Source: Vibrio owensii CAIM 1854 = LMG 25443 (lineage in GTDB: Bacteria; Pseudomonadota; Gammaproteobacteria; Enterobacterales; Vibrionaceae). Taken from it: a DNA stretch of 64,000 nucleotides. Both the position numbers and the translations under genes were made by a program. The stretch spans positions 248,001 through 312,000 of the forward strand of contig NZ_JPRD01000015.1 of the NCBI RefSeq assembly GCF_000817815.1. Direction: 5' to 3'. Position 1 is the first letter of the stretch. Each line of letters opens with the position of its first letter. Below, one piece after another: positions 35,369 through 44,592 of this stretch. The notes below the pieces were generated by a model, which ran no database searches, was not told the DNA's origin, and was given only the letters and a program-made list of their open reading frames with translations.

Positions 35369-37066
35369 ATGATTGCACCAAATAACAAGCCAGTATTGAT
35401 TATCGGCTGCTCAGACAAAAAAATAGCAGAACCAGCTCGAGCTATCGATCTATATCAGGGTGGTTTTTACACTATGTTACGCAGCAATATTGGCACCGAA
35501 GACCCAACGGATTACTTTGATATCAAAATCCTGAGTGGTGAGCACGGACTCATCAACAGCACTGATGTAATTGCTCCATATGAAAAGCGAATGTGCTGCA
35601 GAAACGATAAGCTCCAAGTTGCTGAGTATGTCGAACGTCATTCACAAAACGCGCTTAAGCAATTGACTCAAGCATCTGGTGAGCGTGCTCTGTATGTAGT
35701 CCTATCAAATGACTATTTATCAATGTTTAAATCACTTATGGGTAACAAGTTGGATGCAGTTCTTGCTAAATACCATTCCCATTACATTTGCGAGTCACAC
35801 CGCGGTATTGGCGACCTACGGGGGGCTCTCAAGCGAATCATAAATCACGTAGTAAAGGAACCTAGAGACAAACCGGAGCGCATATGGTTCCGCTCTGGTG
35901 TGGCAAACATGGCCGAAATCGGATTTATAGCTTCTGGGAATGATGTCGGAACCTCCCTTGCGCATGTTAATAGCAATAAGCAGACAGACCTACTATCAGT
36001 GATTCTTGACTCCACTAAGACGGGTAGAAAGGTGTTCGTCGATAATGGCCTGATAACATTATTAAACAAGGGTAAAGAGATTGATACTGACTGGGTGTTT
36101 GCAGAGTACTCACGACTAATAGCGTCCCTTAAACCGCGTCATGCTAAGAACGTCTGGATCGTGGTGCCTGATGACGTAGCCTCAAATGAAAATGCAGTTG
36201 CGATTTTGCGAAAGCATTCACGTCAGATAAGACAACTGGCGAAGAAATGCAATGTGATTCTACCGATCCACAGAGCACCAGACATACGTCAACATGCTTT
36301 AAGCCTAATGTCGGAACTGAAGTTCGGTAAAGTGTGGCTTGGTATTCCGTGTCTAACCAAGAAAAATCTCGATCTAGCTCTTTCAACCAGAGAAATTGAT
36401 CAACTTCTGACGCTTAAGTCGCCAACAGGTGAGATGCTGTTTCCTCGAGTTCATTTCTTTGGAATGAGTGAGGCAACTTATAAGAGTAAACTTAATCCGC
36501 GCCTATTACTGGCTGATCTACATAACGCAGAGGTTAGTCTTGACTGTTGTCGTACAGCAAGCGTATTCGGTAAGACTACAAACGGCCTCCGTAAAGGCTC
36601 TCAACTAGCTGAAAATTTGAAAGAAGACCATATTAAGCAGCAAGTGACAAAATCAAAGGGTTATCAGGAATGGAGTTTCAATATGGAGTTTCATAATCCT
36701 GAGAGCAGCCCATTTGTTACTGCAGACTTCTACGACATGATTAACACTGATCAGATCTTGCTATGGTGGGACGTTTACAACTTAGCAATGAAGAATCACC
36801 CAATGTTGCAGGAAAGCCGTCAGTGGTCGGAAAATGAAATTGACGATGCGATTGAAGTGGCATGGAACTTAACGTCACAGCGAACTGTAGATGTCATCCT
36901 GTTCGAAGAGCTAAAGAAGTTAAATTGGGCCCGCTTCAAGCATCACGTTGAGCAGTTAACAGAACTAAGTGGATTTGATGCACGTTTCAACGCAATTAAG
37001 GAACTATTCATGACCAATAAAAAAATGAGTGTTCAGGTGCAGATGCCACTGAGACTCTGTGCCTGA
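35369..37066 (+). CDS. DUF6884 + tRNA/DNA-guanine transglycosylase-like fusion (565 aa)
   Basis: Residues 8-75 look like DUF6884 (VLIIGCSDKKIAEPA, then ILSGEHGLINSTDVIAPYE). From about 215 to 420 a TGT/DpdA-like barrel is seen in order: VFVDNG, VVPDDV, ILPIHRAPD, VWLGIPC, FPRVHFFGM and SLDCCRTASVFG, whose Asp matches the nucleophile region (DCVxPTR) of TGT. TGT enzymes exchange guanine for 7-deazaguanine in tRNA; DpdA does so in DNA. No queuosine-precursor genes are nearby, so a substrate would come from the chromosome. A C-terminal helical domain is unassigned. Confidence 0.6.
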   Translation: MIAPNNKPVLIIGCSDKKIAEPARAIDLYQGGFYTMLRSNIGTEDPTDYFDIKILSGEHGLINSTDVIAPYEKRMCCRNDKLQVAEYVERHSQNALKQLTQASGERALYVVLSNDYLSMFKSLMGNKLDAVLAKYHSHYICESHRGIGDLRGALKRIINHVVKEPRDKPERIWFRSGVANMAEIGFIASGNDVGTSLAHVNSNKQTDLLSVILDSTKTGRKVFVDNGLITLLNKGKEIDTDWVFAEYSRLIASLKPRHAKNVWIVVPDDVASNENAVAILRKHSRQIRQLAKKCNVILPIHRAPDIRQHALSLMSELKFGKVWLGIPCLTKKNLDLALSTREIDQLLTLKSPTGEMLFPRVHFFGMSEATYKSKLNPRLLLADLHNAEVSLDCCRTASVFGKTTNGLRKGSQLAENLKEDHIKQQVTKSKGYQEWSFNMEFHNPESSPFVTADFYDMINTDQILLWWDVYNLAMKNHPMLQESRQWSENEIDDAIEVAWNLTSQRTVDVILFEELKKLNWARFKHHVEQLTELSGFDARFNAIKELFMTNKKMSVQVQMPLRLCA

Positions 37067-37086
37067 GATAGTACTTAGTGAGTAAT

Positions 37087-37218
37087 ATGGAAAAGATAGT
37101 AAAACAAATCGTCACACTGCTGATGATGCAACGCGGTTCAGCTATAGAAATAACCGTACAACTAAAATTCCGAAAAGAAAGGTTGAGCCACTATTCAGAC
37201 AGTTCTCAACACAAGTAA
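37087..37218 (+). CDS. Very small possible protein (43 aa)
   Basis: ATG 37087 to TAA 37218; the product begins MEKIVKQIVTLLMMQRGSAI and is basic. The ribosome site is weak (GTGAG). It follows the TGT-like gene by 20 bp. Given its size it could be spurious. Confidence 0.4.
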   Translation: MEKIVKQIVTLLMMQRGSAIEITVQLKFRKERLSHYSDSSQHK

Positions 37219-37258
37219 AACTAATCAAAATTCAATAGATAAAAGGACATCAAATTCT

Positions 37259-38035
37259 ATGCTGAGAAATCTCGCTTTACTTATTTCTCTATGCGCTTCA
37301 ATTGGCGCATACGCTTCCAATACTGAAGATTCCAAACTTACGGTCCAAACCTACCTAAAACAGTTAGAAGTGATAATCAATGCTGCACAAAACAATCTTG
37401 GTTTGCAGGTCTTTGCCGCTAATAATTCCACTGTTCAAGATATCAAACGTTTTTGCCAAGCATATGGGGTTGATTGTAATCATGCGACCGTTAACGAGTT
37501 CAATCAATACAGTGAAAAACACAATTCTGAAACCGTTGTCAAAGAAAAAGATATGATTAACTTTTCAATGTTTTCTGCATTAAACACCTCCCCTGATTCA
37601 AATAAACCTACCAATTCGCTTATTGAGTATGCGGAACGTATTAAAGCCCTTTGCGCGATGAGTACTGGTAATCTGCAACAGCGTTGCTTGCATGATAATA
37701 AGCCCATTGTAAAACGTATATATACTTTTGTAGATAACAACAGTGATCGGGCTACAATTGAAGGCTTCAATGATTACCTTAAAAAAGAGCGCAAGAAAGG
37801 ACTTGATGAATATTTGGCAAAACGCGCAATGATGAAAGAAGGCAAACAAGACATAACTATAAAAGGTAAACAATTCTGCTCCATGTACAATTCCCTGCTC
37901 GCTAGTTCAGGAGTGCTTGATCTACTAGAGAAACTTGATATAGCAAAAGACTTACCTGGATACCAACGCTCAAAGAAAGATTTAGTGGATTCTCTGGCTG
38001 ATTCCAAAACCACTTGGGAAGAAAACTGTATTTAG
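37259..38035 (+). CDS. Exported cysteine-containing protein (258 aa)
   Basis: Signal peptide MLRNLALLISLCASIGAYAS, then a soluble mature protein with paired cysteines (RFCQAYGVDCNH, KALCAMSTGNLQQRCL) and a lysine-rich helical C-terminus. Likely periplasmic and oxidised by DsbA. No family is recognised. Confidence 0.7.
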   Translation: MLRNLALLISLCASIGAYASNTEDSKLTVQTYLKQLEVIINAAQNNLGLQVFAANNSTVQDIKRFCQAYGVDCNHATVNEFNQYSEKHNSETVVKEKDMINFSMFSALNTSPDSNKPTNSLIEYAERIKALCAMSTGNLQQRCLHDNKPIVKRIYTFVDNNSDRATIEGFNDYLKKERKKGLDEYLAKRAMMKEGKQDITIKGKQFCSMYNSLLASSGVLDLLEKLDIAKDLPGYQRSKKDLVDSLADSKTTWEENCI

Positions 38036-38104
38036 CCAATAACCTTATACAACAGAAAGGCACCGAAGGTGCCTATTTCATATTTAGCAACTCACAAGAC
38101 TCCA

Positions 38105-38150
38105 GATCATACATCCCTACAAATTGGAATTGAGAAGTCATTAATACAAT
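38105..38150 (+). promoter_or_regulatory. GATC-type promoter for the gene at 38191
   Basis: Plus strand: GATC, 13 bp, AATTGG, 17-bp spacer, TACAAT. Confidence 0.75.
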
Positions 38151-38190
38151 GAACCTATCAATCAGCAATTACTTTTGTAGGTGAATTTCC

Positions 38191-39324
38191 ATGAGTTTCG
38201 AAAACGCTATCAACGACATTTTTGACGATAAAATCATTATCCCAAGTGTTGGGGCCAACGTATTTGGCGATCAGGGCAATATCATAGAAATGCTCCCGTC
38301 AGAACCTGGCGTGTACTTCGAAGCTCCAGAAATCGAATTAGATACCTACGACTACTACATTGTGTGCACCAGTTCAGGCAAAGACTCTTGGGCATCTCTG
38401 TTCTACCTGCTTGAGCGAGGAGTGCCGAAAGATAAGATTCTCCTTTGGCATCATCTTATCGACGGAAAGGAAGACCCTGTTCCATTCATGGACTGGGCTT
38501 ATGTTGATAACTACTGTTCAGAATTCGCCAAATCTATGGGAATCAGGATTGAGTATAGTTGGTTGCAATATGGATTCAAGGGAGAATTACTCAAGGAAAA
38601 TAGCAAGCCTCATAACCACATTTTTGAGACGCCAGATGGGTTGGTTGAGTTAGATAGAAAACTTGCAAAACCTGGTACCAGAATGTTGTACCCACAGCAA
38701 GAAGCATCACTTTTACGACGTTGGTGCTCAAGTTCACTCAAAATTGACGTATGCCGTCGAGCGATCAACAACCAGGAACGATTCATTGGTAAGCGTACTC
38801 TAGTGGTTACCGGTGAGCGACGTGAAGAATCAGGTCCAAGATCGAAGTACAACCAACTCGAACCGCATCATTGCGATACGTTGCGAGCTAACCCAAACAG
38901 CAAAAAACCACGCTATGTAGATACTTGGCGTCCAGTGCTACATCTAAAAGAGGAACAAATCTGGGAAATTTTAGAGCGTTGGCGTGTTATTCCACCTATC
39001 GCGTATCGCCTTGGATGGAACCGCAGTAGCTGTATTGCCTGCATTTTTAACAGCGACAAAGTTTTTGCAACCATTCGTGAATATTTCCCTGATCAGTTTT
39101 ACCAGATTTACGAGTATGAACGGTCGTTTGAGAAAACGATTCATCGTAATGGCAAAAACATATTGGAGCGAACTGAAGGTGTTAAGCCATTTGAGTGTCT
39201 GGATAAGGAAGCGTTAAAGCAAGCAATTGATCCAAGCTACAAACTGCCTATCTTCCTTGCAGATGGTGAACAATGGAAACTACCTCCAGGAGCATTTAAC
39301 CAAGAGTCGGCGGGCGCAATCTAA
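38191..39324 (+). CDS. PAPS-reductase-family PP-loop protein (377 aa)
   Basis: PP-loop YYIVCTSSGKDSWASLFYLL (about residues 51-70) is an SGGKDS variant. RRWCSSSLKI (about 178-187) and LVVTGERREESGPR (about 206-219) are the following family motifs, and SSCIACIF (about 285-292) gives a C-terminal CxxC pair. This is the layout of phage- and plasmid-borne phosphoadenosine phosphosulfate reductase homologues, many of unknown substrate. A role in sulfur transfer or nucleotide modification is possible; sulfate assimilation is unlikely without partner genes. Confidence 0.75.
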   Translation: MSFENAINDIFDDKIIIPSVGANVFGDQGNIIEMLPSEPGVYFEAPEIELDTYDYYIVCTSSGKDSWASLFYLLERGVPKDKILLWHHLIDGKEDPVPFMDWAYVDNYCSEFAKSMGIRIEYSWLQYGFKGELLKENSKPHNHIFETPDGLVELDRKLAKPGTRMLYPQQEASLLRRWCSSSLKIDVCRRAINNQERFIGKRTLVVTGERREESGPRSKYNQLEPHHCDTLRANPNSKKPRYVDTWRPVLHLKEEQIWEILERWRVIPPIAYRLGWNRSSCIACIFNSDKVFATIREYFPDQFYQIYEYERSFEKTIHRNGKNILERTEGVKPFECLDKEALKQAIDPSYKLPIFLADGEQWKLPPGAFNQESAGAI

Positions 39325-39473
39325 AGCTCGCTATTGAAAATTTCACTTATTTTGTTGATCTGGGGTGAAAGCATTGCGTCCTCTTTACTGGCTCGAGCCA
39401 AACATCACAAGATGCGCTTAGCCAAATAGAAAAACGGCTAAAGATCCTTTAACAGTGCCCTCTCCCCTACTGG

Positions 39474-39495
39474 CTACCGTCAATCATGGCGGTAG
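39474..39495 (+). terminator. Rho-independent terminator
   Basis: 6-bp stem (CTACCG/CGGTAG) with 10-nt loop and a TTTTT tail, 150 bp after the PP-loop gene. Confidence 0.65.
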
Positions 39496-39521
39496 TTTTT
39501 ATCCTTCACTTCTTCTCTCTC

Positions 39522-39567
39522 GATCAGAACACATTACAAATTGCATAAAAAAATAATTGCGTATTCT
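39522..39567 (+). promoter_or_regulatory. GATC-type promoter upstream of 39827
   Basis: Plus strand: GATC, 13 bp, AATTGC, 17-bp spacer, TATTCT. It lies 260 bp before the next start codon; a lost gene may once have followed it directly. Confidence 0.6.
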
Positions 39568-39826
39568 GTAAGTTGAAACATCAGATGTACCATTTTAAGC
39601 GAGATACAAACGCCTAAAATATCTGGAAAACTCGACCTCTGCGAACCACTCAGAGTGTTTTTCTATTTAAAAGCAATGAAAGGGAAATTCCATTTACTCT
39701 AACGCATTCGTCGTGTCGATGCCGGATCGAAGTTTCACCAGTTTGGTTACAAGCTTGCAGGTGATTTTGTACTTGGTGCTTTAGAACGAATCTAATGAGA
39801 TATGGAATATAGGATTAGGTATTGGC

Positions 39827-40258
39827 ATGACGGAAGTGTATAAGGTTGGTGACGTCTTCAGATCAACAGCTTTAAAGTTCTGTTTAGGACGTGCGTATTA
39901 TGACAAGACGAATAAAGCCATATGTGTTGATAGGGCATCACTGATCCCAAACCCTCTTCTATCTGAAATAAAAGGTAGAAACGAAGTTGTATGGAACGGC
40001 ACGGAAAAGGTCGGCACTGCAGATGTGAGATGTATCGATGAGACCCGTTCACAAGCACATTGGAAAATAACGAGCGTTCTTTGTAATCCTACAGGCGGCG
40101 GAACAAGCCATACAAATCATATACAAAATCAAACGTGGGCTTCCTACCAATATCAAGCATCGAGAATCAATGCGGATGGAACGCCTCACGATTCAGCAGA
40201 AACTCTATGGTTCAACCGGACATTCTTTGTCAGAGACCTAGAGTTGATCATCAACTAA
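39827..40258 (+). CDS. Hypothetical protein (143 aa)
   Basis: Begins MTEVYKVGDVFRSTALKFCL at ATG 39827. Soluble, Asn/Thr-rich towards the C-terminus (GGGTSHTNHIQNQTWAS). No signal, membrane segment or recognised domain. Confidence 0.6.
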   Translation: MTEVYKVGDVFRSTALKFCLGRAYYDKTNKAICVDRASLIPNPLLSEIKGRNEVVWNGTEKVGTADVRCIDETRSQAHWKITSVLCNPTGGGTSHTNHIQNQTWASYQYQASRINADGTPHDSAETLWFNRTFFVRDLELIIN

Positions 40259-40301
40259 TTACAAATTCTGTCTTGGCACGAACTTAGACAAAGGAGATAT
40301 A

Positions 40302-40817
40302 ATGACAGTAATTCAGCAGCGGTTTGAAAAAGCATGTAAAAATATCAATCTCACTGAAGATGAATTTTTCGCGAACTGCGCAAACAAGGGACCATACCCT
40401 GACCGTGAAGTAAAAAGTGTTGTGCGTTCATTTTACAAAAATACCATCCCAAACCCCAAAGCTAACATTATGTATGCTATCTCATCAGAACTGAAAACAG
40501 ATACAGTAAATTTGTATACTGGACATAATCAGGAAAATATCGAAGTGATCGGTGCTCTCTGGAATATGGTTGTTGAAACCGTTCAAGAAGTGGCTCAAAA
40601 GAACAGCTTCGACTTAAACACATTCTCAGGTCGTATTCTGGCTCTTATGGAAGTCAAATCACTAGACAGTGAGTTAGTCGCGGAGATGGCACAGCTAAAT
40701 TTAGCGAGTAAGAAAAAACTGACGTACGCTGAACCGGAACTTACCATGAAGGAAATGCTACACGTCTGTCAGGTTCTAGAATGTCCTTTCGACTGGTTAG
40801 TTTCAGGTAGCTACTAA
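40302..40817 (+). CDS. Hypothetical helical protein (171 aa)
   Basis: AAGGAG precedes ATG 40302. All-helical; its end (MLHVCQVLECPFDWLVSGSY) resembles the tail of phage-type HTH repressor domains. An HTH role is possible but the core of the motif is not clear. A terminator follows directly. Confidence 0.6.
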   Translation: MTVIQQRFEKACKNINLTEDEFFANCANKGPYPDREVKSVVRSFYKNTIPNPKANIMYAISSELKTDTVNLYTGHNQENIEVIGALWNMVVETVQEVAQKNSFDLNTFSGRILALMEVKSLDSELVAEMAQLNLASKKKLTYAEPELTMKEMLHVCQVLECPFDWLVSGSY

Positions 40818-40833
40818 ACCATCTACATAAAAG

Positions 40834-40853
40834 GCCCCGCACGATAGCGGGGC
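40834..40853. terminator. Rho-independent terminator between convergent genes
   Basis: Perfect 7-bp GC stem (GCCCCGC/GCGGGGC), 6-nt loop, then ATTTT. Confidence 0.8.
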
Positions 40854-40856
40854 ATT

Positions 40857-41267
40857 TTATAGATGGTTGTAAATGCTAATAGCAATCACGAGGTGAAAAA
40901 GAAAAGCAATAATATAATTACTAATCTTTACATGCTTGAATAGGTTACCCGTTAACTCTTTATAGATGGCCTGTGATTTTGCGATGTCCTCGTTCTTTGC
41001 TTGAGCTAACGACTTAAATTTACTGAGCCATTCTGAAGCCGGCTTATATCCATGCAATGCAGCAAGCTTGATTAAACGAATCCCCTCTTCGTGAGATGCA
41101 TCCCTGATCTCTCTACTAATATGTAGATGTCCCAAATGAAAAAGAGCTGGTGGATAGTTAAATCGCACCGGGAACAAATACAAAAACCTACTGACCGCAA
41201 ACAACCCGAAACACTCGTAAGTGTAAGCGATCGTAGTTGGTAAACTGAAAATCAACCAATTCAACAT
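40857..41267 (-). CDS. Sel1-like membrane protein (136 aa)
   Basis: Opens with a hydrophobic segment (MLNWLIFSLPTTIAYTYECF), then one Sel1-like unit (ALFHLGHLHISREIRDASHE, then GIRLIKLAALHGYKPASEWL), and closes with a membrane helix (YIIAFLFHLVIAISIY). Sel1 repeats bind proteins. The arrangement suggests a membrane-anchored adaptor. Confidence 0.65.
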   Translation of the reverse strand: MLNWLIFSLPTTIAYTYECFGLFAVSRFLYLFPVRFNYPPALFHLGHLHISREIRDASHEEGIRLIKLAALHGYKPASEWLSKFKSLAQAKNEDIAKSQAIYKELTGNLFKHVKISNYIIAFLFHLVIAISIYNHL

Positions 41268-41342
41268 ATCTTCATCCTAAAAAAGCCATGGAATGATACC
41301 ACAGCTTTTCGTTTAATAAATTGTTACTCAACACACATGATA

Positions 41343-42461
41343 TTAGTCAGAACTATCTGAACCATCAAGGATATGCAATTGGTCTTCATGATTACTCTGG
41401 GGAACCAAATGGTAAGCATCGTAGCTGGAAACCTTAATCTCAACGCCTTCAGTTACAGGTTTGCAATGGAAAGCAATTTCATGATCAATTAATTCTGCGA
41501 CTAATACCTTAGCTTCTTCAGCGGATAGTGTTCTGCATGTGTCCTGGAGTGGTTGTTCTGGAGCCAAATCACCAACATGTTGAGAATAGTAGAGTACGTG
41601 GGCTATATTACCAAAGTCGTCCTTGTAAGCTTCTCCGCTACAAATCTTATTTCCTATGATTGTTGCTAAGGCGATCAGTCCATCAGGATTTGTAACGTGT
41701 GCACAGTCATAATATTGGTCATCATCCTGAATAGTTAACTTGCTATCAATTGCACGCACAATGACCGAGACACTACCGGATACTGAGTTGGTTGGCATAA
41801 TAATATGGATCGGTTTGCCCGGATTAGCTTCAACAAATTGAATTGCTTGTTGCTTGGTCTCAAACATTCCGTCTGTAATGGTTCCCAGATTCCAATTAGA
41901 GCCGGAAACTACATCAATGATAGCTTTAGCGTCTTCAGGACCTAAATATCCATTTTGTTCCGCAATCAGGTTCTTAGGCGCAAACTCATGAACTTTGGCC
42001 GTTTCCTTTCCGTCCTGTTCATCATGAATATCAACTAAGAAAGCATTACCGAACTCAGTAGCAATGCGGATCAAATCACTAAAGTGAGGAACTAGTTCTG
42101 GAGAATAATCGTTGTCGTCATCCTGAATAAATAGGTTGCCTTCTTCAGTCTTAACAGCGATAGCAACAACTTCATCCGTATCGTTCGGCAGTAGCATGTG
42201 AAGCGGTACACCAGGAAAATTCTCAATAAATTCTAAAGCGACCGCTTTGCTTTCGAAACAGCCCTCTAATGCAGGAGCCAACAACCAGTTAGAACCATCC
42301 AGTAGTTCAACTAATTTCTTCGCTGCCTGGGGGCATAAAGTTCCATAGTAATCTTTTGCTGAAAGATATTGAGGGTACGCCTTCTCCTTATAATGTGAGG
42401 AAAAAGGCTCGTTGCGACAGTCCTGCTTATTAAACAGATTGTCATTATTTGGGTTGGTCAT
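41343..42461 (-). CDS. Hypothetical protein with tandem internal repeats (372 aa)
   Basis: Two repeats of about 115 residues are obvious: each holds an opening GSNWxL, FExKxxAxxFIExxPGxPxHxxxP, then xLxIQDDDxxY and xxIATxxGN. A third, shorter copy of the first part lies near the C-terminus (EEAKVLVAELIDHEIAF). Acidic, soluble, no signal. Duplication within the gene points to a binding module, but no family is recognised. Confidence 0.7.
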   Translation of the reverse strand: MTNPNNDNLFNKQDCRNEPFSSHYKEKAYPQYLSAKDYYGTLCPQAAKKLVELLDGSNWLLAPALEGCFESKAVALEFIENFPGVPLHMLLPNDTDEVVAIAVKTEEGNLFIQDDDNDYSPELVPHFSDLIRIATEFGNAFLVDIHDEQDGKETAKVHEFAPKNLIAEQNGYLGPEDAKAIIDVVSGSNWNLGTITDGMFETKQQAIQFVEANPGKPIHIIMPTNSVSGSVSVIVRAIDSKLTIQDDDQYYDCAHVTNPDGLIALATIIGNKICSGEAYKDDFGNIAHVLYYSQHVGDLAPEQPLQDTCRTLSAEEAKVLVAELIDHEIAFHCKPVTEGVEIKVSSYDAYHLVPQSNHEDQLHILDGSDSSD

Positions 42462-42501
42462 ATCGACAATACCTTTAGTTAATCAAAGTTCATATACCCA
42501 A

Positions 42502-42534
42502 ATAATATTCTGGACCATTATAAACAAATTGATC
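42502..42534 (-). promoter_or_regulatory. GATC-type promoter for the gene at 42461
   Basis: Minus strand: GATC abutting AATTTG, 17-bp spacer, TATTAT. Confidence 0.65.
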
Positions 42535-42554
42535 TTATCTCCGTACACAAAATT

Positions 42555-42612
42555 GGTGCGAATTACTTGGTAATATGAGCTTTAAATTCACTTTAAACTA
42601 TTGATATATAAG
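42555..42612. repeat. Repeated 58-bp element, copy 1
   Basis: Begins GGTGCGAATTAC, continues with the palindromic ATTAC-N3-GTAAT, and ends GATATATAAG. A close copy is at 61123-61181 and a shorter one at 48005-48028. It lies between divergent promoters. Possible binding site for a plasmid protein such as ParB, or an operator. Confidence 0.7.
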
Positions 42613-42705
42613 CAATATAAGCCCGTTCATTCAGAAGCGATAATTGCAACCATCTTCGACAAAGGGATTTGAAGGTTAAATCCAATTACAACCGTCCACT
42701 TCTTT

Positions 42706-42751
42706 GATCTAGTTGCATTTCACATTGGATTTAAGCACCCACGAATAAAAT
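42706..42751 (+). promoter_or_regulatory. GATC-type promoter of the methyltransferase operon
   Basis: Plus strand: GATC, 13 bp, CATTGG, 17-bp spacer, TAAAAT. Confidence 0.75.
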
Positions 42752-42795
42752 AGCCAGTATGCCGAACTAATTGAATCCCCTGCGAGGTGCAACCA

Positions 42796-44310
42796 ATGAC
42801 TCTTTTAATACAACGACCAGTTAACCGCGTTACAAGTAAAAAAGCTGGAGTAAAGAACAGAATTTGGCTGGAAGGCAAAGAAATTTTGAACTACTTCAAG
42901 GTAGGGGAAACTATCAAGATTGAAGACCAAGATGATGGTGAAACTATTGTGGCTGTATCTGTGCCAGTTGAAGCTAAACGCAGTGACCGCTCCTTAAGAA
43001 GCGTTTCCAGCAAAGTGAACCGCTACTCTGGTGCCAAAGTTGGGTTGATCGAATTAAATGAGAGCAACTCAGATATACTAAAAACCTATAAACCAGAGCA
43101 AGTCCTAAAAATTGTAATGCAACGTGGCGTTTTAAAGATCACCGTTAAACACGATGTGTTAGAAGAGCGAATCCAAGAACGCGAAAGTACAATGATTGAC
43201 CGCTTGAAGAAAGGTATTCCGCTTGAAAAAGCAGACCTATTTGCCGGTGGTGGTACTCAGACAATTATGTCGCATGATGGATTTAAACTTGCGGGATTAT
43301 CGTCAGTAGTTCGTTTTGCCCTAGACAATTACGACCAAGCGATCGAAAACCTTGCAACCAATGTCCGTCATGTTTTCGATGATTATTCAGTTTTGATTAA
43401 CTCCGATATTAGCCTAATCGATCCTATGATGCTGCCAAAAGTGGATATCCTAACCATTACCGCGCCATGCACAGATACGGCTAAGTGTGCAAGGGCCAAA
43501 AAAGGAAATAAGCTCGAAACAGACCAGACTGCTCACCTTGTATTTTACTACAGCAAAATCTTAGAGCATTGCAATCCATCTATTGTCTTCATTGAGAACG
43601 TAAAAACGTGGAAGAATTTTGCTAGTTGGCATGTTTTAGCTGCCCTGCTAACCCAGTTTGGATATAAGTTCCAAGTTCGTGAGATTGACAGCCACAAAGA
43701 AGGATTCTCTCTCGAAACTCGTGAGCGAATGTATGTAGTTGCTCAATCTCGCAACCTAGACCTTGATTTTGACCTAGACGATGTTGAATCCGTTTCTAAA
43801 CCAAGACAGACGTTAGCTGAAGTCCTTGATCATGTATCGCCTGAATCCGAGGTTTGGAAACCTTATGACCATTTGAAAAAAGAGCAAAAAAAGCATGAAG
43901 CCAAAGGCAATGGATTTAAGATGCAAATCTTCACACCAGAATCAACCTACATTGCGACTTTAAGAGCTTTGTATCAACGGGCAGGAACATCGGACCCATT
44001 GATTAAGCATCCGACCAAAGATTTATATCGTCAGGTTAGTGAAATCGAACACTGTCGTATAAAAGAAATCCCAGAAGAATTTGTCGCAGGGACAGTTGTC
44101 GGCCACGCTCAAAAAATCTTAGGTAACGGGCTGTCTGGTCTGGTATCCAAATCGATTTTTTACTACTTGGGTTTGTCCCTTAAGCGTCTCGTTCAACCAA
44201 AGATAGAACTTAAAGCAAAGGTAAATGATGCCTTTGATAAAGCCGGTAAAGAAGCAAATCAACTCACTCTGAATTTTGACAACTTACTAAGCGGTGTGTC
44301 TGCGGCCTAA
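42796..44310 (+). CDS. Cytosine-C5 DNA methyltransferase-like protein (504 aa)
   Basis: ATG at 42796 with GAGG upstream, preferred to the GTG at 42787. About 150 N-terminal residues are of an unknown type. The methyltransferase domain follows: motif I DLFAGGGT (about 152-159), motif IV APCTDTAKCAR with the catalytic PC, motif VI IENVKTW, motif VIII ETRERMY. All key residues are present, so it is probably active on DNA. Target sequence is unknown. No restriction enzyme gene is seen. It is followed by a small gene and a second, more divergent methyltransferase-like gene. Confidence 0.8.
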   Translation: MTLLIQRPVNRVTSKKAGVKNRIWLEGKEILNYFKVGETIKIEDQDDGETIVAVSVPVEAKRSDRSLRSVSSKVNRYSGAKVGLIELNESNSDILKTYKPEQVLKIVMQRGVLKITVKHDVLEERIQERESTMIDRLKKGIPLEKADLFAGGGTQTIMSHDGFKLAGLSSVVRFALDNYDQAIENLATNVRHVFDDYSVLINSDISLIDPMMLPKVDILTITAPCTDTAKCARAKKGNKLETDQTAHLVFYYSKILEHCNPSIVFIENVKTWKNFASWHVLAALLTQFGYKFQVREIDSHKEGFSLETRERMYVVAQSRNLDLDFDLDDVESVSKPRQTLAEVLDHVSPESEVWKPYDHLKKEQKKHEAKGNGFKMQIFTPESTYIATLRALYQRAGTSDPLIKHPTKDLYRQVSEIEHCRIKEIPEEFVAGTVVGHAQKILGNGLSGLVSKSIFYYLGLSLKRLVQPKIELKAKVNDAFDKAGKEANQLTLNFDNLLSGVSAA

Positions 44311-44336
44311 CCGAATATCAATAAGGAATTACATCC

Positions 44337-44561
44337 ATGACAAGACTTGTATTTATTACACCAGAACAAAAGAAACTGATTAAAGAAGTACTGAGCGAAG
44401 ATGCTATTCTGGTGTCTGATCCAAACGAGAAAAGAAAGCTCGAAGAAAAAGGTTTCTCTGACGGAGATGAAACTGATCATAATTTTGAATGCCAACCTCA
44501 AGTTATGTTTGATTTTGCTACATCTGAACACCCTGCCTTTCGCAACATTGACGAAGAATAA
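44337..44561 (+). CDS. Small acidic protein between the two methyltransferase-like genes (74 aa)
   Basis: AAGGA precedes ATG 44337. Very acidic (MTRLVFITPEQKKLIKEVLS, later EEKGFSDGDETDHNFECQ). Its place in the operon suggests it works with the flanking methyltransferase-like proteins. Acidic small proteins on plasmids sometimes mimic DNA, but that is only a possibility. Confidence 0.65.
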   Translation: MTRLVFITPEQKKLIKEVLSEDAILVSDPNEKRKLEEKGFSDGDETDHNFECQPQVMFDFATSEHPAFRNIDEE

Positions 44562-44592
44562 ATATCACATCATAAGTAAAGGAATATCTAAG

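Larger units (their letters stand above)
39325..39826. other. Intergenic region with terminator, promoter and a gene fragment
   Basis: About 500 bp without a full gene. It holds a terminator (39474-39495), a GATC-type promoter (39522-39567) and, at about 39704-39795, a rightward frame ending GYKLAGDFVLGALERI before TAA that looks like the C-terminus of a decayed gene. Confidence 0.4.

Noticed and set aside
44401..44592. Long N-terminal extension of the second methyltransferase-like gene
   Set aside because: It overlaps the small acidic gene at 44337-44561; the ATG at 44593 has a good ribosome site.
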